Below, piece after piece: positions 17,051-23,848 of a stretch of DNA of 64,000 nucleotides. The translations under genes and the position numbers were made by a program. The notes beneath the pieces are model-generated. The model saw only the letters and a program-made list of their open reading frames with translations, made no database searches and was not told the origin of the DNA. This stretch comes from Bryobacterales bacterium (GTDB lineage Bacteria > Acidobacteriota > Terriglobia > Bryobacterales > Bryobacteraceae), in assembly GCA_003164035.1 (NCBI GenBank), contig PLRS01000081.1, positions 1 through 64,000 of the forward strand, in the 5' to 3' direction. Position 1 is the first letter of the stretch. Each line of letters opens with the position of its first letter.

Positions 17051-18277
17051 CTACACCTTATTGGACACGAGCACTTCGACCGCCTTTTTCACCACCGGAT
17101 CGTCTTCCAGCTTTTTTTGCTGCGGCTGCGGTTGCGGTGGGGCGGGAACCGGCTCGCCATTTTCGTCGAAGTCGATCTGCGGCTCCGGCTCGGCGACCGG
17201 GGTGCTGGGCGTCACGCCGGTATCCTGAATCGCCTTGCCGTCGGGCGAGTAGTACTTGGCCACGGATAGGAGAATGGCACCGCCATCGTCCATGTCGAGC
17301 GCCTTGCGCTGGGCGGCATCTCCGTAGGTGCGCTCGCCCACCACTTGAGCCCGCTGGTTACCCAGAAGAGCGGCAGCGGCGATTTCGGCGGCGTCGGCGG
17401 TGCCATGATTGGTCAGCACCGCGAGCGGCAGGGTGGTGATCGCCTTGGACGGATCGGCATCGAAATTCTGCTGCGGCACGCGCTGCCCCTTCAGATACGT
17501 GATGCGCCCTTTATTGAGGAACAGGTTCGCCAGGGCGATGCCGGCGTCGGGAGAGCCGGTGGCGCAGTTGCGCAAGTCCAGAATCAGCCGTTGCTCGCCG
17601 TCTTTCTGAAGCTTCTGAACCGCCGCGGCCACTTCCTTGACCCGTTCGGCGGAGAGCGTGCCGACGCCGATGTATCCCGTCTGGTTATCGAGCGGGCGGG
17701 TGACCAACGGCAGCGTGGCGACGTCGGATCGCGTCAAGGTAAGGGTCTGCGGCTCCGGATGACGTACTTGGACCACGGTCAGATCGATGGTGGTGCCCGG
17801 ATTGCCCGCGAGCAGCATGCTGGCATAGGCCAACGGCATGTCCCGGGTGGAGATGCCCTTGATCGATTCGATCATGTCGCGGGTGCCGAATCCCGCCTTG
17901 GCCGCGGGAGAATCCGGTACCGCCGCCACCACTTCCATGTAGCCGGGCTTCTTCGACAGCACCAGGCCGACGTCGCCCGGCTTGGTTTGCCGGGTATCGA
18001 GGTAGGTCTTGTATTCCTTGTACTGATCCGCGTTGAGATAGCTGGCAAAAGGATCGATCGCTTCGAGCATGCCGTTGAGCGCGCCGAGGGTGACCGATTT
18101 CATGTCGGGCTCTTCCACATACTGGCTCTTGATATAGCCAACCACGTCGCTGAAAACGCCGATTTGCTTCAGCGGATCGTTCTGGTCGGCGCCCTTGCCT
18201 ACCACGCTCCCGATCAGAAGCATGAGGGAAAGACACGTGGACGCGCTGACCACGGAATACTTGAAGCGGCTGCTCAT
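17051..18277 (-). CDS. S41/PDZ carboxy-terminal-protease homologue lacking the catalytic dyad
   Basis: 408 residues from the ATG at 18277, preceded by AGGAGA. Domain order is N-terminal membrane anchor (about 8-28), CTP N-terminal helical region, PDZ domain (about 95-175), and S41 core (about 200-345), with a Pro/Gln-rich tail. In active enzymes the core reads GSASASEI, then 25 residues later FGKG, supplying Ser and Lys. Here the same places read GTADAAEI (D295) and YGDAA (D320), so both catalytic residues are Asp while the rest of the fold (EIAAAAL, VVGERTYG, YYSPDGKAIQ) is kept. It is therefore probably a pseudo-protease acting through its PDZ domain. It likely forms an operon with the downstream kinase. 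Confidence 0.88.
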   Translation of the reverse strand: MSSRFKYSVVSASTCLSLMLLIGSVVGKGADQNDPLKQIGVFSDVVGYIKSQYVEEPDMKSVTLGALNGMLEAIDPFASYLNADQYKEYKTYLDTRQTKPGDVGLVLSKKPGYMEVVAAVPDSPAAKAGFGTRDMIESIKGISTRDMPLAYASMLLAGNPGTTIDLTVVQVRHPEPQTLTLTRSDVATLPLVTRPLDNQTGYIGVGTLSAERVKEVAAAVQKLQKDGEQRLILDLRNCATGSPDAGIALANLFLNKGRITYLKGQRVPQQNFDADPSKAITTLPLAVLTNHGTADAAEIAAAALLGNQRAQVVGERTYGDAAQRKALDMDDGGAILLSVAKYYSPDGKAIQDTGVTPSTPVAEPEPQIDFDENGEPVPAPPQPQPQQKKLEDDPVVKKAVEVLVSNKV

Positions 18278-18308
18278 AGGTAAGGAAATCTCCTGCGGGC
18301 CTAGGGCC

Positions 18309-18314
18309 ATTATA
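18309..18314 (-). promoter_or_regulatory. -10 box of the S41-like/kinase operon
   Basis: On the reverse strand TATAAT reads here, preceded by ACTG, about 31 nt upstream of the chosen ATG. This position also argues against the alternative start at 18310, which would overlap the box. No good -35 match is visible. Confidence 0.45.
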
Positions 18315-18360
18315 CAGTGTCTAAACGATTGGACGCACCGACGGGTGGTTTGGTGACAAA

Positions 18361-18473
18361 ACAGCGGTCAGCATTCAGCGGTCAGCTATCAGCTTGTGCG
18401 TTCACTGGCGGGCGCACGTTTCCGTGCAGCGGCGGTAAGAAGCTGATGGCTGACTGCTGATCGCTGAAAGCTC
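18361..18473. repeat. Inverted repeat of CAGCGGTCAGC-type units
   Basis: The left arm (18362-18395) holds tandem CAGC/TCAGC units: CAGCGGTCAGC, ATTCAGCGGTCAGC, TATCAGCTT. The right arm (18439-18471) reads AAGCTGATGGCTGACTGCTG and pairs with it imperfectly. This CTGA/TCAGC repeat type is common between genes in several high-GC genomes. It separates the S41-like gene from the DinB-like gene. Confidence 0.7.
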
Positions 18474-18474
18474 C

Positions 18475-19020
18475 TCATTTCCACCCCATGCGCTTCCGCA
18501 GGCCGGTGATGTGCGCGGTATGATGCATTCCGTGCCAGGCGTACAGCGCCAGGTTAGCGTCCAGGGTCATGGGTGCGGGGTATTCCGGATGGCGGAAGGT
18601 GCGGGCGTAGTCCTCCGGATTCAAGCTCGAAAGCAGCGCTACCCAGCGGGCGTGCAGATTCTCCAGCAGCGCCAGCGATGGTTCGATAAACAGCGTGCGG
18701 GCGTCGGGCAGCTCCGCCCATTTGGCCTGCTCGTATGGCCGGATCAACGGATTGTCTTCGGTAAGGGCCAGGCGGGTGCGGATGTAGCTGTTCACGTGGC
18801 TGTCGGCGACGTGGTGGACCACCTGGCGGACAGTCCAGCCGCCGGGGCGATAGGGCGTGTCGAGCTGTTCGTCGGAAAGCCCGACCACGGCGCCGCGCAG
18901 CAGGGACGGCGTCGCGGCAAGTACCTCCAGAAGTTCCGCCCGTTCTTCCGCCGAAACCGATTCCGGACGGGTGAACTTACCGATCGGGTACCGCAGGTCC
19001 TGGCTCGAGATTGGGTTCAT
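18475..19020 (-). CDS. DinB/YfiT-like metal-dependent protein
   Basis: 181 residues of the YfiT/BstA subgroup of the DinB four-helix fold: PIGKF near the N-terminus, RPGGWTVRQVVHHVADSH, then the late AWHGMHHTAHI. The histidines at about 69/70, 163 and 167 form the expected metal triad. Family members are putative thiol transferases or hydrolases; in Firmicutes BstA uses bacillithiol. The cofactor here is unknown. It is monocistronic, with repeat DNA on both sides. Confidence 0.88.
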   Translation of the reverse strand: MNPISSQDLRYPIGKFTRPESVSAEERAELLEVLAATPSLLRGAVVGLSDEQLDTPYRPGGWTVRQVVHHVADSHVNSYIRTRLALTEDNPLIRPYEQAKWAELPDARTLFIEPSLALLENLHARWVALLSSLNPEDYARTFRHPEYPAPMTLDANLALYAWHGMHHTAHITGLRKRMGWK

Positions 19021-19057
19021 GTTCAGATGGTAGCAGGGGGAAGGAAGAGAAGAGAGA

Positions 19058-19130
19058 AGGCAGAAGGGCAGAAGGGCAGAAGGGCTGCGGCGGCGTTCTT
19101 CTCGACTTCTCGACTTCTCGACTTCTGAAC
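19058..19130. repeat. Two short tandem-repeat tracts
   Basis: CAGAAGGG occurs three times in tandem at 19061-19084. TTCTCGAC occurs three times in tandem at 19099-19122, followed by TTCTGAAC. AGAAG and CTTCT are complementary, so the tracts could pair weakly. They lie between divergent genes, upstream of the two-component operon, and could be phase-variable in copy number. Confidence 0.75.
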
Positions 19131-19201
19131 TTCCTCAACTTCCGAATCCCGCAAGGGATTTGCGGGGCGAAGCCCCGCTGTTTGCGATAAGCTGTAAGTC
19201 G

Positions 19202-19912
19202 ATGAGAATTCTGGTCGTCGAGGACGAAAAGCGAATCGCCGACTTTCTCTGCCGCGGGTTGCAGGGAGCCGGCTACGCGGTGGATGCCGCCGGCACCGGC
19301 GCCGCCGCTCTCGAAAACATTCACTCCGCCGACTATGACCTGGTGGTGCTCGACCTGATGCTGCCCGACATGGACGGCCTCGAAGTGCTCGAAAACATCC
19401 GCAGCAAGCGGGTGGGCCCTCCGGTGCTGATTCTGAGCGCCCGGGGCGGCCTCGACGACCGGGTGAATGGGCTCGAGCAGGGCGCCGACGATTACCTCAC
19501 CAAGCCATTCGCCTTTGTGGAGCTGCTGGCACGGGTGCGTGCGCTGCTGCGCCGCGGACAACCCGCGCCCGAGCGCCTGCAAGTGGGCGACCTGGTGCTC
19601 GATTGCATCCGCCGCAAGGTTTCGCGCGGCGCCGAGACGATCGAACTGGCGCCCAAGGAATTCGGCATTCTGGAATACATGATGCGCAACCACGGCCGGC
19701 CGCTCAGCCGCACCATGATCGTGGAGCACGTCTGGGACATGGACTACGACGGTCTGACCAACATCGTCGACGTCTACATCCGCCATCTGCGCAGCAAGAT
19801 CGACGACCGCTTCGCGCTGAAGCTGATCCAGACGGTGCGCGGCATCGGTTACATGATTGAAGCTCCCGATAAGCCGGCCGAACGCCCGGCGGACGCGGCC
19901 ACGCAGGCGTGA
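19202..19912 (+). CDS. OmpR-family response regulator
   Basis: 236 residues from the ATG at 19202; the frame is open further upstream but the receiver domain starts right here (MRILVVEDEK). The receiver has acidic pair E7-D8, phospho-acceptor D51 in VLDLMLPD and K101 in TKPF. A winged-helix DNA-binding domain follows (about 125-225, with IELAPKEFGILEYMM and IVDVYIRHLRSKID). It belongs to the CusR/CopR-like OmpR subgroup. The sensor kinase gene starts 1 bp after its stop, so the pair is co-transcribed. Signal unknown. Confidence 0.95.
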   Translation: MRILVVEDEKRIADFLCRGLQGAGYAVDAAGTGAAALENIHSADYDLVVLDLMLPDMDGLEVLENIRSKRVGPPVLILSARGGLDDRVNGLEQGADDYLTKPFAFVELLARVRALLRRGQPAPERLQVGDLVLDCIRRKVSRGAETIELAPKEFGILEYMMRNHGRPLSRTMIVEHVWDMDYDGLTNIVDVYIRHLRSKIDDRFALKLIQTVRGIGYMIEAPDKPAERPADAATQA

Positions 19913-19913
19913 T

Positions 19914-21479
19914 ATGGCGGGGAAGAAACGCGATCTGCGCCGTCTGGTTCGCGGGCTTCGTTTCCGGCTGACCGCCGTCTACTCGCTGTTTTTCGCGCTG
20001 CTGCTGATCGCCGTGGCGGGTTACTTTCGCGCTCGCCTGTCCACCACCCTTTCCGACGGCGTGAAGGACGGTCTCAATGACGAATGGGCCGCCGTGAAGG
20101 GCGGGTTCCTGCGCATCTGGGTGGACCCCATCAAGGGCACCTACGCCGATTGGTATTACGACAAGGACGACCCGGACGAAACCACGGTCGTGCTCGACAT
20201 CAAGAAGATCTATCTCATCGCCGACCAGTACGGCCACGTGATTCCCGACATCATGGCCCAGGGGCCTTCCGTCTCGACCGGCTACCAGGATATCGGCATC
20301 GATAAGCCCGCGGAGATTCACGAGCGAATGGAAAGGATGCTGGAGTTCGCCAGAGCCCATCCGAACGCGCCCATCACGCCCAGTTGGGATGTGCGCCGCA
20401 ATTCGGACGGCAAACCCTTCCTGATCCGCGCGGCAATGGTATGGGACCAGCAGCACAAGGAGCCTTTCTACGTGGCGCTGGGCGATTCCTTTCAGGAAAG
20501 CGACCGGACGCTGCGCGAAACCACCTGGAGGCTGGCGGCGGCCATTCCGGTGGCCATCATCTTAGGCTCGCTGCTGGGCTGGGTGATGGCCGGGCGGGCG
20601 CTGTCGCCGGTACACGATGTGGCCCGGGCGGCACAGCGCATCTCCAGCTCCAACCTGAGCCTGCGAATTCCGTCGCGCAATTCCGGCGATGAGCTCGACT
20701 ACCTCATCCTGACCTTCAACCGCATGATCGAGCGCCTGGAAGCCTCCTTCCGCCAGATGAAGCAGTTCTCCACCGACGTTTCCCACGAACTGCGCACGCC
20801 CATCACGGCGATCCGGGGCCAGATCGAAGTGGCGCTGTTCACGGCCAAGACCACCGACCAGTACCGCGAAGCCATGTTCAACGCCATGCAGGATATCGAC
20901 CGGCTTTCGCAGATCGTGCGCGCCCTGCTGCTGCTCTCGCAGGCCGAATCCGGACAGTTGGCGCTGCAACGGGCGCCGCTGGATCTTTCCGGCGTGGTGG
21001 AGGAGGTGACCGAACAATTCCAGATTCCGGCCGAGGCCGCGGGAATCGCGCTGACCGCCGAGCTGGCGGAGCGCTGCACGCTGGAGGGCGACCGCGTGCA
21101 GATCGAGCGCATGATCACCAACCTGCTCTCGAACGCCATCAAGTTCACCCCCGCGGGCGGCCGGGTGCGGGTGGCCGTGCAGCCGGTGGAAGGGGCGGTG
21201 GAACTGATTGTGGAGGATACCGGCCGCGGCATTGCGCCGGAATTCCTGCCGCATATTTTCGACCGCTTCTACCGCGTGCCGGGAACGGGCACGGCGCCGG
21301 CACCGGAACAGGGGCTGGGGCTGGGGTTGAGCTTCGTCGCCTGGATCGCCAAGGCGCACCACGGCGTGGTGAACGTCGACAGCGCGCCGGGCAAGGGTAC
21401 CCGCTTCCGCATCCGGTTTCCGGACGGTGGCGCGACCGCCCATCCGCCTGACCAAACGCCCGCTCGCGCCGTTTCGTAG
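19914..21479 (+). CDS. Membrane sensor histidine kinase
   Basis: 521 residues. TM1 at about 15-37, a periplasmic sensor loop of about 160 residues, TM2 at about 208-228, HAMP, then HisKA with the phosphorylated H291 in DVSHELRTPITAI. The HATPase_c domain has the N box (NLLSNAIKFT), G1 (DTGRGI) and G2 (GLGLGLSFV) motifs. It is encoded directly after its response regulator. The architecture matches CusS/BaeS-like kinases that sense envelope or metal stress, but the periplasmic loop is not diagnostic. Confidence 0.94.
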   Translation: MAGKKRDLRRLVRGLRFRLTAVYSLFFALLLIAVAGYFRARLSTTLSDGVKDGLNDEWAAVKGGFLRIWVDPIKGTYADWYYDKDDPDETTVVLDIKKIYLIADQYGHVIPDIMAQGPSVSTGYQDIGIDKPAEIHERMERMLEFARAHPNAPITPSWDVRRNSDGKPFLIRAAMVWDQQHKEPFYVALGDSFQESDRTLRETTWRLAAAIPVAIILGSLLGWVMAGRALSPVHDVARAAQRISSSNLSLRIPSRNSGDELDYLILTFNRMIERLEASFRQMKQFSTDVSHELRTPITAIRGQIEVALFTAKTTDQYREAMFNAMQDIDRLSQIVRALLLLSQAESGQLALQRAPLDLSGVVEEVTEQFQIPAEAAGIALTAELAERCTLEGDRVQIERMITNLLSNAIKFTPAGGRVRVAVQPVEGAVELIVEDTGRGIAPEFLPHIFDRFYRVPGTGTAPAPEQGLGLGLSFVAWIAKAHHGVVNVDSAPGKGTRFRIRFPDGGATAHPPDQTPARAVS

Positions 21480-21681
21480 CGAGGCTTCGAAGCTGTTAGC
21501 CACGCCGGAGCGATGCATTGTGTGGTCTGGTAGGCGAGCGGTGGCTGACGTCCGATGGCCGATCGGTGAAAGCTCGCCGGGACAGCCCTCTTTCTGTCGG
21601 GTGTCGAGGCAGTCGCGTGTCGGAGGCATGGTAAGCACAGCACGGTTGTGATAGTATTTCTAAGACATACGGCCGAGCGCG
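21480..21681. other. Intergenic region, no gene seen
   Basis: No credible ORF or strong hairpin. A possible -10 (TAGTAT, 21650-21655) lies about 30 bp before the 46-codon ORF at 21682 and would serve the following two-gene unit. Confidence 0.35.
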
Positions 21682-21822
21682 ATGCTGGCAGATCTGCCGC
21701 CAATGAACCCCAACCCTTGGATTTTGCCGGCTGAACCCGTACCTGGCGCGATCTTCGTGGTTTCGAACATCGTTGGCGCCGACATCCGCTCCCGCTTCGG
21801 CGAGGAACTGGAGAACGCATGA
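21682..21822 (+). CDS. Possible 46-residue protein coupled to the PqqD-like gene
   Basis: ATG 21682 to TGA 21822 encodes 46 residues, MLADLPPMNPNPWILPAEPV..., with a short hydrophobic GAIFVVSNIVG segment and a charged end (RSRFGEELENA). Its stop overlaps the ATG of the next gene as ATGA, the usual mark of translational coupling. There is no strong Shine-Dalgarno. It may be a real small partner, a truncated remnant, or a leader. I do not recognise it. Confidence 0.45.
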   Translation: MLADLPPMNPNPWILPAEPVPGAIFVVSNIVGADIRSRFGEELENA

Positions 21823-22652
21823 ATCGCGACGAATTCCGAGTGCGGCGAACCGCCTCGGAAAACCTGGTGGTTGAGAAGTTGCCGGATGGATCGACCGCGG
21901 TGTTCGATACGAGCACCCGAACCGTCCATTCCCTGAATGCGAGCGCGGCGGCCGCGTTTGAGGCATGCCGCGAGAGTTGCACGGTGGCCGTGGTCGCGCA
22001 GGCGATGAGCGAACAGCTTCGAGACCGAGTGCCCGAGGATGTCGCGCTGGCGGCGATCTCGGAGCTGGAGGCCGCGGGCTTAGTAGTGTGTTCGGGTAGC
22101 GTAGAACCGGCCGCGCAAGCCGCCTCGCGCAGGTCCTTGCTACAGGCGGTTTCCGGGGTGGCTCTGCCGGTGGTTCTATCGCTCGGCGCGGCCGAACAGA
22201 AGGCTTTTGCGATCGGAGCCGGTTCCGGAACGACGACCAGCACCACGACAACAACAACGGCAGCCCCCACGACTACCACGACCACCACCACCACGACGAC
22301 AACCACAACAACCACCACGACGACAACCACCGCGTTGCCGTCGGCCGTCGCAAGCCCGGGCGGCGTCTGTCCAAATAGCACTCCCACTACGTTCACGATT
22401 ACCGGAACGGGCACGCACTTCACACAGGGCGCCACCACGGTAGCCACGTATGAACCCACCGATGTGACGTCCGCGGTGACGTACACGGACGTAACGGTTA
22501 CCAGCGCAACCAGCATGACCGTCGTTGCTCCGGACATCGATTTGGACAGCGGTGATTTCTACATTACCCTGCAGATTACCACCGTGCTGGAGGGTGGCTC
22601 CGAGATCGTGCTCTGCCCGCCCATTCATGTTTTCTACGGTTTCTGCGGCTGA
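21819..22652 (+). CDS. PqqD-domain protein with internal Tat-like segment, poly-Thr linker and exported domain
   Basis: 277 residues in four parts. Residues 1-95 resemble a PqqD-type peptide-chaperone domain (VVEKLPDGSTAVFD, TVHSLNASAAAAFEAC, AISELEAAGLV). Residues 103-131 read SRRSLLQAVSGVALPVVLSL, a twin-arginine-like signal or membrane helix, oddly placed inside the protein. Residues 138-171 are almost all Thr, with 21 in a row, encoded by mixed ACN codons. Residues about 180-277 look like a beta-sandwich of IPT/TIG type (TFTITGTGTHFTQGATTV) ending in CPPIHVF. The order implies a cytoplasmic PqqD domain joined to an exported stalk and head. No radical SAM or kinase gene that PqqD proteins usually serve is nearby. 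Confidence 0.7.
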   Translation: MNRDEFRVRRTASENLVVEKLPDGSTAVFDTSTRTVHSLNASAAAAFEACRESCTVAVVAQAMSEQLRDRVPEDVALAAISELEAAGLVVCSGSVEPAAQAASRRSLLQAVSGVALPVVLSLGAAEQKAFAIGAGSGTTTSTTTTTTAAPTTTTTTTTTTTTTTTTTTTTTALPSAVASPGGVCPNSTPTTFTITGTGTHFTQGATTVATYEPTDVTSAVTYTDVTVTSATSMTVVAPDIDLDSGDFYITLQITTVLEGGSEIVLCPPIHVFYGFCG

Positions 22653-22690
22653 GATGGAACGTCCGCTGCTGTAATGTACTGCTGAGGAAT

Positions 22691-22714
22691 CAGGGGCCGG
22701 CTCCCAGGCCCCTG
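22691..22714 (+). terminator. Hairpin after the PqqD-like gene
   Basis: CAGGGGCC and GGCCCCTG form a perfect 8-bp stem with an 8-nt loop, 38 nt past the stop codon. There is no run of T after it, so it may be a Rho-assisted or attenuating hairpin rather than a classical terminator. Confidence 0.45.
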
Positions 22715-22765
22715 GTTAGCTACAAACCCCCTCTAGTACCATGACCGGGAGATATGGTGCCAATC

Positions 22766-22824
22766 AGCAACCGCTTGCTGACGCGCGCGGCTCGGTTACG
22801 AGCCACGACCGTAAGGGAGTGGTC
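22766..22824. repeat. Degenerate family P repeat, copy 4
   Basis: AGCAACCGCTTGCTG, GCGGCTCGGTTACG, then CCACGACCGTAAGGGAGTGGT reproduce the P-family arms with many changes and a shortened centre. It lies between convergent genes. Confidence 0.55.
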
Positions 22825-22925
22825 TCACGCTAGCGCACAAAACATGCGGTCAGAGACCTAGGTGCCTGTCGGGAATTAGCCACACCAGTCGCCGGAACCG
22901 CTCGCTTGACGGTCTCGGCTCCGGC

Positions 22926-23762
22926 CTAATCGAAGGCGTCCAGTTGTTCGGTAATGCCAGTCTTGAAGCGCTCCGGGTCCGGGTCGAAGCGGAACTGGGC
23001 GGCCCGGGGGAGCATGGCGCGGATTTCCAACAAAGTGAAGACGCGAGCCGGTGGGATCACGTCGAATCCAAGGCTGTCGGCCAGCAGGATTGCCACCCGC
23101 ACCACGTCGGCCCGTTGAAAGTCGCCGGTGGAAAGTGGGTCGTGGTGGGTGGCGATCACATGGCGGATCTCTTCGCCGAGTTGCCAGTGGTCGGCGAGCC
23201 AAACGCCGGCCTGGCAATGGTCCATGCCGAAGGCGTGCCGTTCGCGCTCCAGCAGGTCCGTGCCATCGGCTGCCTCGAACTCGATCAACGTGGCGTATTC
23301 GGTCGGATGGGTGGCGAACAGGCCCAGGCGGCCGATATCGTGCAGCAGTGCCGTGGTATAAATGCAATCGTCCTGGGCCATCGCGGTGGAGCAAGCGTTC
23401 GAAAGGTCGTTGGCAATCAGACCGCACGCCAGGCTGTGCCTCCACAGGTGCCGCAGCAGGTCGATGCGGACGCACTGCAGGAACCCTTTGAGCGACACCG
23501 CCATGGCAAACTGCCTGACGCGTTCGAAACCAAGGCGCAGAACCGCCATCTGGATGCTGCTGATGGACGTGGAAGTGCCGAAAGCCGCCGAGTTGACGAT
23601 GCGCAACAGGTCGCTGCTCAGAGCGGCATCGGTACGAATCAAATTCTGGATATCGCGCAGATCGGCGTCTTCGCGGGAAAGCACGCGCAACAGCTTGGTT
23701 GCGATGGCGGGAAACGGAGGCAGTTCCCTCAGGCCCCGATACGGATCGCTGGAAGACACCAT
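22926..23762 (-). CDS. HDOD-domain signalling protein
   Basis: 278 residues from the ATG at 23762 (MVSSSDPYRGLRELPPFPAIA). The HDOD domain covers most of the protein: LPPFPAIATKLLRVLSREDADLRDI, the segment SDLLRIVNSAAFG, and LLHDIGRLGLF with an HD-like pair, then HCQAGVWLADHW. HDOD proteins are non-catalytic relatives of HD-GYP phosphodiesterases that relay signals in motility, c-di-GMP or DNA-damage responses. A diguanylate cyclase gene lies 2.2 kb away. The in-frame upstream start at 23888 overlaps the neighbouring gene and is unlikely. Confidence 0.88.
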   Translation of the reverse strand: MVSSSDPYRGLRELPPFPAIATKLLRVLSREDADLRDIQNLIRTDAALSSDLLRIVNSAAFGTSTSISSIQMAVLRLGFERVRQFAMAVSLKGFLQCVRIDLLRHLWRHSLACGLIANDLSNACSTAMAQDDCIYTTALLHDIGRLGLFATHPTEYATLIEFEAADGTDLLERERHAFGMDHCQAGVWLADHWQLGEEIRHVIATHHDPLSTGDFQRADVVRVAILLADSLGFDVIPPARVFTLLEIRAMLPRAAQFRFDPDPERFKTGITEQLDAFD

Positions 23763-23848
23763 ATAACTAATCCTGGTGTAACACACTGGCCGCATGGGCG
23801 GCGTCCCTGTCATTGGTGAACCAACGCGGCGCCTGGTTCCCCTTATTG

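Noticed and set aside
19061-19122. Tandem repeats considered as a CRISPR remnant
   Set aside because: Units are 8 bp without spacers, and no cas genes are in the window.
21269-22537. Minus-strand frame with a poly-Val run opposite the poly-Thr protein
   Set aside because: The Val run is simply the complement of ACN codons; the plus-strand protein has recognisable domains, the antisense one does not.
21682-22652. Considered as a classical RiPP cluster
   Set aside because: A PqqD-like domain and a small ORF are present, but no radical SAM, ligase, lanthipeptide synthetase or transporter is adjacent, and the PqqD domain is fused to an exported protein.
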